From Symbiodinium natans (Eukaryota; Sar; Dinophyceae; Suessiales; Symbiodiniaceae), in the NCBI GenBank assembly GCA_905221605.1, contig CAJNDS010002572.1:102001-166000 (forward strand): DNA of 64,000 bases. Reading direction: 5' to 3'. A program made the position numbers and the translations under genes. The notes beneath the pieces are model-generated. The model was not told where the DNA came from and did no database searches. It saw nothing but the letters and a program-made list of their open reading frames with translations. Of this stretch, positions 1 to 10,867 are shown piece after piece; positions within the stretch are counted from its first letter, which is position 1; the number at the start of each line of letters is the position of its first letter.

Positions 1-38
1 TAAACCCTAAACCCCTAGTACACAAGCATCGCCCTTAG

Positions 39-93
39 TCCCCGGCCACATGAAGCGGGAACTGGATGCTGGCGGGCAGGAGCTGCTTCAGGG
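39..93 (+). CDS. exon-like island A1, unknown protein
   Basis: Open island after CCCTTAG and before GTTTAGGG. It reads PGHMKRELDAGGQELLQ. The internal ATG at 50 could be a start, but the island looks like an internal exon. Family not recognised. Confidence 0.45.
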
Positions 94-607
94 GTTTAGG
101 GTTTAGGGTTTAGGGCTTGGGGTTTAGGGTTTAGGGTTTAGGGTTAGGGGTATATCACGGGGCCTATGACAGGGTATAGAATAGGGTTAAGAAGAGGGTC
201 TATTGGGTTTAAACTAGTGGTACGTAACAGGGTATAGAAGAGGGTATATTCGGGTTGAAGGATTGGGGGGGGGGTCTGGACGCATTCAGTGCATGTCGAC
301 ATTTACCGCAGACTACGTTCGACCGTTGCAACTCGATTGGTGTTAGGCTCGGGGCTTCTTGAGAGAGCCGGTTCTTTTCAGTTGGAGGTGACCGAAGCAC
401 CAACTCCCAGCATAATCCAACAAACTCACATTCATGGCCACAACTCTCAAAAAACCGTCAGATGTCCAGCGTACCTTACTCTCCCTTTATGTATAAGTGC
501 GTTGCGTATTTCCTTCCCTAAACCCTAAACCCTAAGCCCTGAACCCTAAACCCTGAACCCTGAACCCTAAACCCTTTGCTTTATGGTACTCTTTTGCCTG
601 TTTCCAG
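94..607 (+). other. intron-like stretch
   Basis: Begins with TTTAGGG repeats (to about 150) and ends with CCCTAAA variants (520-575) plus a pyrimidine-rich TTTCCAG acceptor. I see no gene inside; the small open frames have no protein-like composition. Confidence 0.5.
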
Positions 608-675
608 GGTTACGGTCAGGAGGACTGCGCGAGCCTGAAGTTGGCGTGGGCTCCACCCTCGGAGTGCCAACTGCT
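608..675 (+). CDS. exon-like island A2, unknown protein
   Basis: Clear TTTCCAG acceptor on the left and a GTTTAGGG donor on the right. The frame GYGQEDCASLKLAWAPPSEC is open throughout and has ordinary protein composition with two cysteines. No family recognised. Confidence 0.6.
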
Positions 676-1333
676 GTTTAGGGCTTAAAGTTTAGGATTT
701 AGGGTTCTAGCACTCTGAGATCAGTTCCCGTTCCGGGTCTAAGCTTTGGGCCTTAGGGGTGTTTAGGGTTTAGGGGATTTAAGGGGTGTTTAGGTATTTT
801 AGGGATCTTCGGGCCTTTAGGGTGTTGAGGGTGGTTAGGGGATTTGGGGGGTTTTGGGGGTTTTTGGGGTTTTAGGGAATGTAGGGCGTGGGGCAAGATC
901 CATGTTGAACTTAGGGCCATCGCCAACACTGTGTGCATGGTGGGAATTGAAGCAGGAAACCATAGGCCCTAAAGCCTAAAACCCTCAAACCCAAACCACA
1001 AAATCTAAAACTCCAAAACGCATAAACTTCAAAACGCTAGAACCTTATGGAGTTGAATGGACGAAGTAGTAGGGTTCTCTTCAAATAATGACCCCAAGAA
1101 AGTGCCCCCCCCAATTTCCAATTTGGGACAACCCCCCCATGTTCATCTAGTGTAGTATAGTATGTAGCAGCCCATCTCCTTTCGGCAATTATTTCGGAAT
1201 TGTAGTGCCGCATGTCGCAGTATGTTGTCTGAGATGATGGTATACTATGGTTCTTGATTTATGTCTGGCATTTTGTGCATTATCGTATGTTGTGTTATAC
1301 TCAAAAACGCTTGGGGTTAGGGCTTAGGTCCAG

Positions 1334-1409
1334 AGCAATGTCTCGAGAGGCGGAATGGCTGGAGTGCCTCACGCGCCTGGTGAAGCTTGCCTCAACCCAG
1401 TTCTCAGGC
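1334..1409 (+). CDS. exon-like island A3, unknown protein
   Basis: Follows GGTCCAG and reads through SREAEWLECLTRLVKLASTQ to a possible GTTTGG donor. Leucine-rich and helix-like. The flanking telomere-like repeats are weak here. Confidence 0.4.
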
Positions 1410-2190
1410 GTTTGGTTGGGTTTCTCTAGGGGTGTTCAGGATTTAGAGGGCTTTTCTGGGATTACAGGGTTTGTGAGGGACGGAGGGGGTAGAGGCTTTG
1501 CAAGGCTTTAAGGGCTTCGACGGAGCTCATGTGGGAGTTGTTCAAATTAGGGCCGCGTTTCGGGGAACCCTTTCCAGGAAAGGGTTCGACTGCAAACGCA
1601 ACACATAGACTCCCATGTAGATCCGAACGTCTCTGAGTCCTAAGTCTGAAAAAGCCCGCAAAAAGAAAAAGGCGACTCGGGCATGTAATTGAGTATCTAT
1701 GTATAGGGACTTTCGGTTTAGAATTTACTGCGTTCGCAAATCACGGCAGCTGAGTTGTTCATCTTCGTTCTGGTTTTGGGTTTGGAGTTTTTTCTGTCCA
1801 TAGTTAGGACTTCAACTGTGGACTGCAATGTTGAACCCACTTTAGTGTGCCCCCCCTCCCGAACAGTCGAAGCCGATGTTCTCCCTCTTTTTCAACGGTC
1901 CCGGGCTTTATGTTTTTAATAGGAATGAGTGAGTTTATAATGTAAACCCTTTGTTTTCCTTCTCGTCAGAAGGCGGCACCATGGCTTTTTCAGCATCCGC
2001 CGTTCCTGGAAAAAGGAATTTTGACAGCCACCCATATGAGTCGAACAGGCAGACCGGCGGCAATTTATTTTGAAGGTGCACAGCGTGAGATATCCTTGCA
2101 ACACACAAAAGATTGGAGAAGCCAGCTACAGCCGACATTAGAGTAGATTCAACTCTAAACCCTAATTAGACCCTGTCCCCCGATGCAAAG
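1410..2190. other. intron-like stretch without recognised gene
   Basis: AT-richer sequence. Overlapping short open frames at 1916-2138 on the minus strand show no recognisable motif. I see no RNA gene. Confidence 0.4.
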
Positions 2191-2246
2191 GAAAGACTGC
2201 TTGCTGCCCCTTTTCGTGCTGCACTGCAAGCGTGGCCAGGCGCCGG
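2191..2246 (+). CDS. exon-like island A4, unknown protein
   Basis: After GCAAAG and before GTTCAGGGG, reading ERLLAAPFRAALQAWPGAG. Alanine-rich helix-like segment. Family unknown. Confidence 0.45.
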
Positions 2247-2529
2247 GTTCAGGGGTTTCATAGGGTGTAGGGGTTTGGGGCTTATTTGAGAGTTCGAGAG
2301 AGTTCAAGGTTTAAGGTTGAGGGTTCACTTGTGATAGTTAATGTTTTAGGGTTTTTTTACAGTGCACTTGTGATGGCTTATGCTTACTTAGCCAGTAGAT
2401 GAACTTTACACTTTCGGATTAGTCCTGTAGGGGGAGTCACGTTTAACTTTTTGGTCCTCGTTTTTTGGAGAAGTAAGTTTAGGTTATCGCAAATGGGCCG
2501 AAACACGATTCTACCCTGGCTGAAACCCA

Positions 2530-2880
2530 AAACTAAACCCTAAACCCTCAACCCTCAACCCTGAAACCTAGACCCTAGACCCTAGACCCTAGACCCTAGA
2601 CCCTAGACCCTAGACCCTAAACCCTAAACCCTAAACCCTAAACCCTAAACCCTACCCACTAAACCCACTAAACCCACTAAACCCACTAAACCCACTAAAC
2701 CCACTAAACCCACTAAACCCACTAAACCCACTAAACCCACTAAACCCCCTAAACCCCCTAAACCCTATAAACCCTAAACCCTAAACCCTAAACCCTAAAC
2801 CCTAAACCCTAAACCCTAAACCCACTAAACCCACTAAACCCACTAAACCCACTAAACCCACTAAACCCACTAAGCCCTAA
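2530..2880 (+). repeat. CCCTAAA array with CCCACTAAA sub-blocks
   Basis: About 350 bp of telomere-like repeats. It contains locally homogenised variant runs: CCTAGAC at 2570-2620 and CACTAAACC at 2648-2750 and 2820-2870. Lies directly upstream of island A5, so it is read as the 3' end of an intron. Confidence 0.9.
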
Positions 2881-2897
2881 ACCAAACCACTTGGGAG

Positions 2898-2947
2898 TCC
2901 TTGAAAGGATTAGGCCTCCTGCTGTCTCTTCTACGTCAATGTGCGGG
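2898..2947 (+). CDS. exon-like island A5, unknown protein
   Basis: Reads SLKGLGLLLSLLRQCAG between a CCCTAAA array and a GTTGAGGGG donor-like site. Very leucine-rich. Low information content, so moderate to low confidence. Confidence 0.35.
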
Positions 2948-3206
2948 GTTGAGGGGTGTAGGGCGTGTAAGGTAGGAGTCGAAATGATTACTGATGGTGT
3001 TCCCTTATGGTCCGTTTGTGTTTATACTACAGCAGCCCCAAAACCCTGTTCCAATCATTAAGGCCCCTATATTCGAGTTACCTTACGCGTGGTAGAAGAA
3101 GCGCTGCGAGCAACACGGCCATGCCCCTGGCACCCCGAAGCCTAGACAACTAAACCCTAAACCATAAAACCCTACCCCCCCCCCCCCCCCCCCTCCTAAA
3201 GCCCAG

Positions 3207-3296
3207 ACTTGTGCCAGGCCCGACTCCCCCTTGCGTCCATCGCTTGGAGCCCAACATGCACAGGGGTCTTCAAGTGGGCTTGTAGAAGTTGCCCTG
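3207..3296 (+). CDS. exon-like island A6, unknown protein
   Basis: Preceded by a C16 run and GCCCAG. It reads TCARPDSPLRPSLGAQHAQG, then SSSGLVEVAL, and ends exactly at GTTTAGGG. Confidence 0.5.
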
Positions 3297-4332
3297 GTTT
3301 AGGGTGTAGGGTATAGGGTTCAGGGTTTAGGTTTTAGGGTTTAGGGTTTAGGCGCCTTAAGATTATTCTTGTTTGGGGAGGGGGGGGGGGATTATGGTAT
3401 AGTTACAAAGGGACCCTAAGGGAATATTGTTAGTATAGAGTTATTCTGACCCCTATTCTATAGGGTTTGGGTCCCAAGAACGTTTTGAGCGAAACGTGTT
3501 GAACGAAAGTTTCCTTTCTAGAGCCTAGCATCATTTTTGGGGAGGGCAGGGCGGGGGAAGGGGGCTGGGGGGGGGGGGGGCCCAAAAGGCCCAGAAGGAC
3601 CCAGGGAGGCTTGAAAGGCGCTTTGGATTAATTTACTCAAGCTCGTCTTCTCAGCTGTTTCGATCAACAAACACTTTGAAGCAATTTGCTTAAGCTCGGC
3701 TTGTCAGCTGCTTAGATAAACATACGCTTCGGGCAGCTGTTTAGACAAATAACTTGGGAGAATCAGAATGACGTCACATACAGTTTCTATGTATTTTGTC
3801 TTGAGGGTTTAGGGCTTACCAAAAGACTCACAAAGACCCCTCCCTAAGCCCAAGCCACTGCCGAGAAACTCTGAAAGATGCTTGGTTCAGGGTTTAGGGT
3901 TTGGGTTTAGGGTTTAGGCTTTAGGCTTTAGGCTTTAGGTTTTAGGCTTTTGGCTTTTGGCTTTTGGCTTTTGGCTTTTGGCTTTTGGCTTTTGGCTTTA
4001 GGCTTTTGGCTTTTGGCGTTAGGCTTTAGGCTTTAGGCTTTAGGCTTTAGGCTTTAGGCTTAGGGTTTAGGATTTAGGGTTTAGGGTTTAGGGTTTGCAG
4101 AAGACCGCACACTCCCCCGGCAGATAATGGCACCGCTCCTTGTTGCTAATAGACTCCCACAAAGCCTCCAACCTCAGCCCAAGTCAAACTTCCACCCCTG
4201 AGCTCAACCCTAACCCCTCAACCCTAAACCAGGAAAACCTAAACCTGGAACCCCAAACCCCAAGCCCTAAACCCTAATCCCTAAACCCTAAACCCTAAAC
4301 CCGAAACCCTAAACCCTAAACCCTAAACCCAG
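3297..4332 (+). other. intron-like stretch with TTTAGGC/TTTTGGC array
   Basis: Begins with GTTTAGGG and ends with CCCTAAA repeats (4200-4330). Inside are G runs and an array at 3915-4065 homogenised to TTTAGGC and TTTTGGC. One possible short exon (KPKPLPRNSERCL, about 3851-3890) is too weak to call. Confidence 0.5.
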
Positions 4333-4424
4333 GCCGCAAGCCTCGATGCTGCCGGGCGCCCGCTCCCGGGCGCGCAGGCGGCCGTGGCGGCGCGGCGCCT
4401 CGCAGTTTCCGGGCAGCAGCGGAG
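4333..4424 (+). CDS. exon-like island A7, unknown protein
   Basis: Very GC-rich, directly after CCCTAAACCCAG and directly before GTTTAGGG. The best frame reads AASLDAAGRPLPGAQAAVAA, then RRLAVSGQQR. All three frames are nearly open, so the frame is not certain. Confidence 0.5.
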
Positions 4425-4503
4425 GTTTAGGGTTTAGGATTTAGGGTTTAGGGTTTAGGTGTTTGGGGTTCAGGGTGTAGGGTTTAGGGTTTAGGGCTTT
4501 CAG

Positions 4504-4586
4504 CCCTACTTCTTCGGAGACAAGGAGACCTGCCCTGAGTGGCTGGACATCCACGAGGCCACGTGCGAGGACCAAGCTGCCGGAGT
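4504..4586 (+). CDS. exon-like island A8, Cys-containing
   Basis: After GCTTTCAG. Reads PYFFGDKETCPEWLDIHEAT, then CEDQAAG. Two cysteines and an acidic, aromatic composition are strongly protein-like. The 3' border lies near GTCCCGG, before a T10-G30 composite tract. Confidence 0.6.
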
Positions 4587-4639
4587 CCCGGACATACTTT
4601 TTTTTTTGGGGGGGGAGGGGGGGGGGGGGGGGGGGGGGG

Positions 4640-4930
4640 GGGTTAGGGTTTAGGTCAGGGTTTTAGGGTTTGGGGTTTGGGGTTTGGGGCTTGGGGCTTT
4701 GGGGCTTGGGGCTTGGGGCTTGGGGCTTGGGGCTTGGGGCTTGGGGCTTGGGGCTTGGGGTTTGGGGTTTGGGGTTTGCGGGGGTGGGGTTTTGGGGCTT
4801 GGGGTTTGGGGTTTTGGGTTTGGGGTTTGGGGGTTGGGGTTTGGGGTTTGGGGTTTGGGTTTTGGGGTTTCGGGTTTAGGTTTAGGGTTTAGGGTTTAGG
4901 GTTTAGGGTTTAGGGTTTAGGGTTAGGGCT
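4640..4930 (+). repeat. TTTAGGG array with TTGGGGC/TTTGGGG variants
   Basis: Begins as TTTAGGG, passes into 7-bp variants GGCTTGG and GGTTTGG, and returns to TTTAGGG at 4870-4925. Overlapping open frames rich in Gly, Trp, Leu and Phe are repeat translations, not genes. Confidence 0.9.
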
Positions 4931-5090
4931 TCAAAAGAGAATGTTGACTTTAGAGGGCTTGGGGTTCAGGGCTGAGAAGCTTTGCTACTGAGCCCTTCGG
5001 CTCCTGTTCCTGTTACAAGAGACTGCACTCTTCGCATGGTTACCCTAAACCCTAAACCCTAAACCCTAAACCCTAAAACCTCTCCCCAAG

Positions 5091-5172
5091 GCCCTGGTCC
5101 TACTTCACGCGGAGGCGGAGGCAAACAACAGCGCTGCTTCGAGCTCCTGGGCCCTGTTTGGTGGCAACTTGG
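5091..5172 (+). CDS. exon-like island A9, unknown protein
   Basis: CCCTAAA array, then CCCCAAG|G, then the frame ALVLLHAEAEANNSAASSSW plus ALFGGN, ending at GTTTAGGG. A clean example of the array-exon-array layout. Confidence 0.6.
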
Positions 5173-5556
5173 GTTTAGGGTTTAGGGTTTAGGGTTTAGG
5201 GTTTAGGGTTTCAGGGTTCAGGGAACACGCCCTCTACTCGCACGCCCTAAGTAAGTGGTCTCGTTGTTTACAGGAGGAACTCCACATCCCAAGGGTGAAG
5301 CCTGACATGCAAATCCGCAATCCCCGGCGAGCTATCTTGAATTTATGCTGTAGGACTAGGCCTTGAATAGTGAGGGTTGTGTTTAATCGTAACTTGCCAT
5401 CCAGATACCCTCACCGCCCGAACCCTACAACCCCCTAAACCCTGAACCCTAAACCCTAAACCCTAAACCCTAAACGTTAAACCCTAAGCCCTAAGCCCTA
5501 AACCCTAAACCCTAAACCCTAAACCTATTCCCCGAAACAATCTACACCCCCCCAAG

Positions 5557-5628
5557 GCTCACGGCCGGCCTCCTGCGCTGGCGTTGTGGCGCGGGGCTAT
5601 TCGCCGCTGTGCTTAACGACGAAGCCTT
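5557..5628 (+). CDS. exon-like island A10, unknown protein
   Basis: After CCCCAAG|G, reading RLTAGLLRWRCGAGLFAAVL, then NDEAL, ending at GTTAGGG. A CCCTAAA array is on the left (5430-5525) and a TTTAGGG array on the right (5628-5700). Confidence 0.6.
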
Positions 5629-5788
5629 GTTAGGGTTTAGGGTTTAGGGTTTAGGGTTTAGGGTTTGGGGTTTAGGGTTTAGGGTTTAGGGTTTAGGGCT
5701 CTGGGAGTTGGAAAGCTTACGGGGGGATTTGGGGGGTGTGGGGGCGTGGGAGGATGCATATTCCCAAAATGGGTGTTTTCCACAACTA

Positions 5789-5896
5789 CGACCGGGAGTA
5801 GGCCTTTTTTCCTTTTTTAGGGTTGGGGTTCCCTTATCATCCCCTTGGAACCAAAAAGGGCACCCTTTTATTCCTAGGTTACTCCCGGGTCTAGAC
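5789..5896. mobile_element. M4 palindromic element, copy 1
   Basis: Imperfect inverted repeat with arms GACCGGGAGTAGGCC and GGTTACTCCCGGGTCTAG. Related copies are near 36260-36335 and 61525-61640. No coding capacity; a MITE-like non-autonomous element inside an intron. Confidence 0.65.
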
Positions 5897-6049
5897 AATT
5901 AGGAACCCCGAATATAGACCCCCAAATACTTGGATCCCTACCCCTGCACCATCCCCCCCCCAAAAAACAAAGACCATCCTGTGATTATCGTCACCCTCTG
6001 AAAGGGCACCTCTGTTTTCGGAACCCCCCGCCCATTGTGGGTGAACCGT

Positions 6050-6372
6050 GAGCCCTAAACCCTAAACCCTGAACTGGCCCTAAACCCTAAACCCTAAACC
6101 CTAAACCCTAAACCCTAAACCCTAAACCCTAAACCCTAATTAAACTCTAAACCCTAAACCCTAAACCTTAAACCCTAAACCCTAAACCCTAACTAAACCC
6201 TAAACCCTAATCAAACCCTAAACCCTAATTAAACCCTAAACCCTAAACCCTCAACCCTAAACCCTAAACCCTAAACACTAAACCCTAAACCCTAAACCCT
6301 AAACCCTAAGCCCTAAGCCCTAAGCCCTAAGCCCTAAGCCCTAAACCCTAAACCCTAAACCCTAAACCCTAC
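6050..6372 (+). repeat. CCCTAAA array
   Basis: About 320 bp, mostly perfect 7-bp units with CCCTAATTAAA junctions and a CCCTAAG block (6305-6345). Immediately upstream of island A11. Confidence 0.9.
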
Positions 6373-6413
6373 CCTCCAGCACCCTCAACTCCCCTAAACC
6401 CATCGGGAGCAAG

Positions 6414-6487
6414 GCTGGCTCTGCCAGGCTCGGAAGCGGCAGCGAGAGGCCGGCAATTTCTCGGGACATCGGGTCGGCTTTTGCAGG
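6414..6487 (+). CDS. exon-like island A11, unknown protein
   Basis: Reads AGSARLGSGSERPAISRDIG, then SAFAG, between GAGCAAG|G and GTTTAGGG. Composition is protein-like. Family unknown. Confidence 0.5.
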
Positions 6488-7087
6488 GTTTAGGGTTAGG
6501 GTTTAGGGTTTAGGGTTTAGGGTTTAGGGTTAGGGTTTAGGGTTTAGGGTCTAGGGTCTAGGGTTTAGGGTTTAGGGTTACTAAGTCAGGGCTCCTGTAG
6601 AGATTCGCGGGTCAAGTAAAGGCCTTGTGTGTAGGTTACCTCAAACAGGGGCCATAGTTTAGTAGAGACCTGGTCTGCAAGGGTAGTTACATAGGCCCTC
6701 AGTATGGTCCCTTACCTCCCTTACAGGGTTCTGATGTATGGACTCTTGCGTTGTACAGGGTATATAAGGGGCGTAATTATAAGGGGTCCTCGTTTAAGGG
6801 CCCATATTAATGGACCACGTGGGTATTTCCAAAAACAGGGTGGGTACCCCAACATAGTATAATCCTTGTTATAGGAACCCCTAAAGGGTACCCCTATTTG
6901 CCGAAACCCCCATGTAGCTTCCCAAACATAGTCGGTTTGGTGGGGATGGCTCCGTGGTCAACGCCATTCCTTTTTCCCCTCCCGCCGCCTCTCGCCCCAA
7001 ACCCTATCGACCCTAAGCCAGCCCTATGTGCTTAGGGTTTAGGATTTAGGGTTTAGGGTTTAAGGTTTAGGGTTGAGGGTTTGGGGT

Positions 7088-7243
7088 CAAAGCTTGCCAT
7101 GCTATCTACCATCGTTCAGCTTCTGCTCGGCGAATGCGGAACCAGACAGACATCGAAAGCTCACCGCCAAGCTCCGATGCTGAACCTCACGGATGGGAAG
7201 CATCAGCACGCTTTAGTCCACCTGAAGGCTCCGATGTAGTTGC
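7088..7243 (+). CDS. possible exon A12
   Basis: Open frame of about 50 codons directly after a TTTAGGG array, including LAMLSTIVQLLLGECGTRQT. No clear acceptor or donor. Could be chance. Confidence 0.25.
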
Positions 7244-7517
7244 CTTTTGGGTTAGTTATGAGGCTTCTAGTATACTACCCAGAAATGGTACTAGGTAGGA
7301 GCCTTTGGGTACACCCTAAACCCTGCACAGGTTTAGTTGAGGGACAGTCCCAGTTTCTGACGTAGATGGTTTACCCCGTGGGCGTTACAAAATATACTCG
7401 TGGCCCATGAATATAAGGGCTCAAGGCCATTGTCAGGATGTTTCAGATCTCTTCCCCCAAGCCCTGAGCCCTAAACCCAAAACCCTAAGCCCCAAACCCC
7501 CAGACTTCCTGAATTAG

Positions 7518-7571
7518 GCAGCCACGATCCGCAGTCCAAGCGCTGGAAGGCCGCGCAGCAGCGCCTGGGAT
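7518..7571 (+). CDS. exon-like island A13, unknown protein
   Basis: ATTAG|G acceptor, frame SHDPQSKRWKAAQQRLG, and GTAGGC donor. Basic, helix-like. Lies between CCCTAAA (7450-7500) and TTTAGGG (7585-7620) repeats. Confidence 0.5.
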
Positions 7572-8020
7572 GTAGGCATTGTATGTAGGGTTTAGGGTTT
7601 AGGGTGTAGTGTTTAGGGCCGGGTTTTGTCTGGTTCTTTGTTTTCCCCTCAAGTCAGCTGAAAAGCGGTGCTGAATCCCCAAACCCTCAGTTTTAGACCC
7701 GTAAACCCTAATCCCTATAGACCCTTGACCCTAGACCCTAACACCACCACCCCCCTCCCCCCCGGGTTCAGGCCTTTTTAGAGCTGTCCTGTTTGGAGTT
7801 TTGAATTTGGGGATTTTGAGCTTGCTTACGGCTTGAAGCTTAAGGTTTTCGTCTTGAGTGTTCGGGGTTGTCTGTGTTCAACAGGGCAGTTCTCAAAACT
7901 TGTTTGGGGCGTCGGTGCCGTCTTCTAGCGGACCCCAAAATCAACCCGATACTTCAGGAAAGGACCCCTCCCCCCGCCCCCCCAAAAAAAAAAAAAAACC
8001 TCTAAGCCCAAGCGCCCAAG

Positions 8021-8104
8021 GAGCTTCTACGTAGACGCGCGGGCGCTGCAGCGCGATCTCTCCCTCGTGGAAGCGCGTGCCATGGCTAACTCTCTAGAGT
8101 TCTT
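8021..8104 (+). CDS. exon-like island A14, unknown protein
   Basis: CGCCCAAG|G acceptor, then SFYVDARALQRDLSLVEARA and MANSLEF. Amphipathic, probably coiled-coil or helical. One of the most protein-like islands in the first gene. Confidence 0.6.
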
Positions 8105-8367
8105 GTTGGGCCTGTTACAGTGTTCCTAGCAGGAACCATGGGATAGTACCTGTTATGTTCTGTAGTACTAGATCAGAATCACGTCATTAAGAGTCCTGAA
8201 GAAGAGCTTTCCACCTTCAGAAGCCCCTTCGATCCACACGCGCAAGATGCCCGTCGTGCGTTCTTCAAGGGTGCATGTTGGCGAGTGCAATCGGGCGACC
8301 CTAAGTCCTATAAACCCTAGTCAAACATGCAGGACCGGCCCTTGGTCAAACTTTTCCTTTTCCACAG

Positions 8368-8438
8368 CGGCGCGCGCAGTTCGATGTAGGATGCGCCGAA
8401 CTGCCACCGCCAAACCAGCTTCGTGACTTGGGAAAAAA
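8368..8438 (+). CDS. exon-like island A15, unknown protein
   Basis: Strong CTTTTCCACAG acceptor. Reads RRAQFDVGCAELPPPNQLRD, then LGKK. The donor is either the GT at 8439 or a GA site at 8432. Confidence 0.6.
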
Positions 8439-8464
8439 GTCCCTGCAAGATCTGTGATCTATGC

Positions 8465-8560
8465 ACCGTGCGTAGGCCCTTGGGGATACTTTGTGTTCTC
8501 CTTATTGGGTTTAAGAGGATGATATTTAGATATTCCAGACGACTTTAACTGACCGAATGA
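8465..8560. mobile_element. M6 dispersed repeat, diverged copy
   Basis: Shares the pattern CCTTGG...TTCTCC...ATTGGGTTTAAGAGGAT with copies near 14845-14920 and 17487-17580. A dispersed non-coding family with unclear ends. Confidence 0.4.
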
Positions 8561-8762
8561 ACTGACACAAGAATCGCTCAAGATCATGCCATGCACCCGC
8601 CATCGAACTTCGAAACGCAAATCCACTGCGCGGCGCAGGAGGTGTAGTACAAGACTGGACCCTAAACTCCTAAACCCCCCAACAAGCCCCAAACCCCTAG
8701 ACCCTGAATCCTAAACCCATACACCCTCAACCTAAGCAACGCAGGCGTAGGTACCCCCCCCC

Positions 8763-8890
8763 CCCCTAAACCCTAAACCCCAAACCCCAAACCCCAAACC
8801 CCAAACCCCAAACCCCAAACCCCAAACCCCAAACCCCAAACCCCAAACCCCAAACCCCAAACCCTAAACCCTAAACCCTAAACCCTAAAT
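8763..8890 (+). repeat. CCCCAAA/CCCTAAA array
   Basis: Central block homogenised to CCCCAAA (about 14 units) with CCCTAAA at both ends. Directly upstream of island A16. Confidence 0.9.
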
Positions 8891-8898
8891 CTCCTGAG

Positions 8899-8961
8899 GC
8901 ATCCTGAACCGACTCCAGAATTTGGCGGAGGAGGGAAGTCGCGGTGGCCAGGCCTGGGACA
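8899..8961 (+). CDS. exon-like island A16, unknown protein
   Basis: CTGAG|G acceptor and GTTTAGGG donor. Reads ILNRLQNLAEEGSRGGQAWD. Heptad-like leucine spacing at the start. Confidence 0.55.
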
Positions 8962-9023
8962 GTTTAGGGTTTAGGGTTTATGGGGTTGAGGGCTTTTGGG
9001 TTGAGGGTTGAGGGCTTTTGGGT

Positions 9024-9062
<39 letters not shown>

Positions 9063-9429
9063 GGTCCAGGGTTTAGGGCTGAGGGTTTGGTGTTAAGATT
9101 TACTTAGTAGCTGAATGAGTACACTTCAGACACTTTTTTGGGATGCCCTGTAGACTGGAAAGCGTACACGGAAAGCGTACACCCTTTTGGAGGCGTTCAT
9201 GAACTCAGCAACGATAAGTTCACGGTTCAGCGATTAGGTTCAGGGATTTTAGGGCTTAGGACTTCGGCTTCTTGGGCGTTTAGGGTTTAGGGTTTGGGGT
9301 GGCCGCCTGCGCTCTGAAGAACCGACTCTGCCATGCTTGTATGTCAATCCCAAAAGAGGGCTTCTGGCCTCTCTCTCTTCAGCTGGGGAGCATGAAATCC
9401 CTAAGCCCTAAACCCTAGACACACTAACA

Positions 9430-9535
9430 TTGGGATTTTCCCCGTCTTACGACGAGCAGTCCTTAACAGGGATTCGAATAGGGGGGTACGACAATCCCCT
9501 ATGAAGGACTGCTTAGTATCAGGGGGAACATCCTT
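9430..9535. mobile_element. M1 palindromic element, copy 1
   Basis: Arms TTGGGATTTTCCCC and GGGGGAACATCC around a centre with AGTCCTTAACAGGGATT and AATCCCCTATGAAGGACT. Eight copies of this family are visible in the window. Confidence 0.7.
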
Positions 9536-9594
9536 AACACCCTAAACCCTAAACCCTAAACCCCTCAACCCTAAACCCCTCAACCGGCGTGCAG

Positions 9595-9660
9595 CGGCAG
9601 GAGCCCCCCTCACTGGTGGAGGAAGGCGCCTCTGGACCCAAGGCAGCAGGGGCGCCCGAG
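9595..9660 (+). CDS. exon-like island A17, unknown protein
   Basis: Reads RQEPPSLVEEGASGPKAAGA, then PE, and ends CCCGAG|GC, a GC-type donor. Low-complexity, disordered-type protein. Confidence 0.5.
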
Positions 9661-10566
9661 GCGGTTCACGGGGGGGGGGGCTCAGGGTTGCCAGGGCAAA
9701 GTACCCTAAACCCTAGCCCTAAACCCCAAACCCTAAACCCTAAACCCCCAAGCGGTCATGAGGATTGAAGGGTTTCTTGGGTTTTGGGGGTGTGTTTTGG
9801 GGTTTTTGGTTTCCGGCTTTGGGTTTTTGGGTTTTGCTCCTTAAGGTGAAGGGTGCTTGGGGTGACAAGAGGCTGTTAGGGTTTAGGGTTTAGGGCTTAG
9901 AGGTTAGGGTGTAGGGTTTAGGGTTGAGGGCTTAGGGTTTAGGGTTTAGGGTGTCTTCTAGATTGTACATGCCCCTCTCACTCTCAGTCACAAAGATTGA
10001 GACTCCTCAGCCCTACAGACCCTCCTGGGTTGGAGAGTCGTTTCAGTCTTTTTCGCAGCTCCCCTCAACCCTCAATTCCAAAATCCCTTCACCCTGAAGT
10101 TCGAAAGCGGCATAGGGATGGCTGGACTTGTCAGGGATGTGAAAGGCATGAGCGCGTGCGACGAAGCAGCATGCAAACTCGTAGGCTGAAAGTGGCATGG
10201 CTGGGGCGGGAGGCAATCCTGAGTCGACGAAGCCGAGCGAAGCCCGGTAAGTTTACTGGACCCGTCCACCAAGCCCTAAACTACTATTTGCTCAAGAACC
10301 CCAAAAGAATCAAACATAATCATCCCTATATTACCCTTGATAAGCAGTAGACTAAGCCCGAAACCCCAAGCTGACCCTAAACTCGAAACCCTCAACCCGT
10401 TGCGGAGGCCCGGCAGTAGTCTCTGTGCCGTGGAAACAGAGGGGGTTCCTTTGTGACATCCCTGGCTTGCCAGTTAATTCTGCTGGAGGCTCAGGGATTT
10501 GGGATCTAAACCCTAAACCCTAAACCCTAAACCCTAAACCCTAAACCCTAAACCCTAAACCCGAAG
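9661..10566 (+). other. intron-like stretch
   Basis: Contains a G run, both orientations of telomere-like repeat and a 117-codon open frame (9997-10350) rich in Arg, Ser and Pro with no recognised motif. A short island at 10400-10445 (RPGSSLCAVETE) is possible but weak. Ends with a CCCTAAA array (10510-10562). Confidence 0.4.
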
Positions 10567-10645
10567 GTCTTCGCTGCTCTCGAGGCTTGAGACCCTTCAA
10601 ACTGAACTCCGAGCCCTGCCTTTAGAACCCAGACCAGTTTTCGTT
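10567..10645 (+). CDS. exon-like island A18, coiled-coil type
   Basis: Reads SSLLSRLETLQTELRALPLE, then PRPVF, with heptad leucines. It ends at a canonical GTAAGA donor and starts right after the CCCTAAA array. Confidence 0.6.
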
Positions 10646-10867
10646 GTAAGATATTCTTATAAGAGCCTTTAGGTAACCTGTAAAAAGTCGGTGTGGAGTT
10701 AAGAACCCTGAGCCCCGCTTTCAACCAGCGGCCCTACCCCTAGCCCTTGCCCTTGCCCTTGCTCTTACTCGTACAAAATTCCTGTACCCTGCCTGGCCCT
10801 AGCCGACCATACGGAGCGAATAGATCCCTCCCCCCCCGCCCAAAAAAAAGAACCTTGGAATGGTCAG

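Noticed and set aside
1-150. Chromosome end (true telomere) at the left edge
   Set aside because: Arrays of both orientations continue through the whole window, are short and mixed with unique sequence; the first one is no longer or purer than many internal ones.
4670-4899. Gly/Trp/Leu/Phe-rich repeat proteins (also 18215-18514, 48049-48285, 60209-60436)
   Set aside because: Translations of TTTGGGG/TTTAGGG repeats; all frames are open because the 7-bp unit lacks stops.
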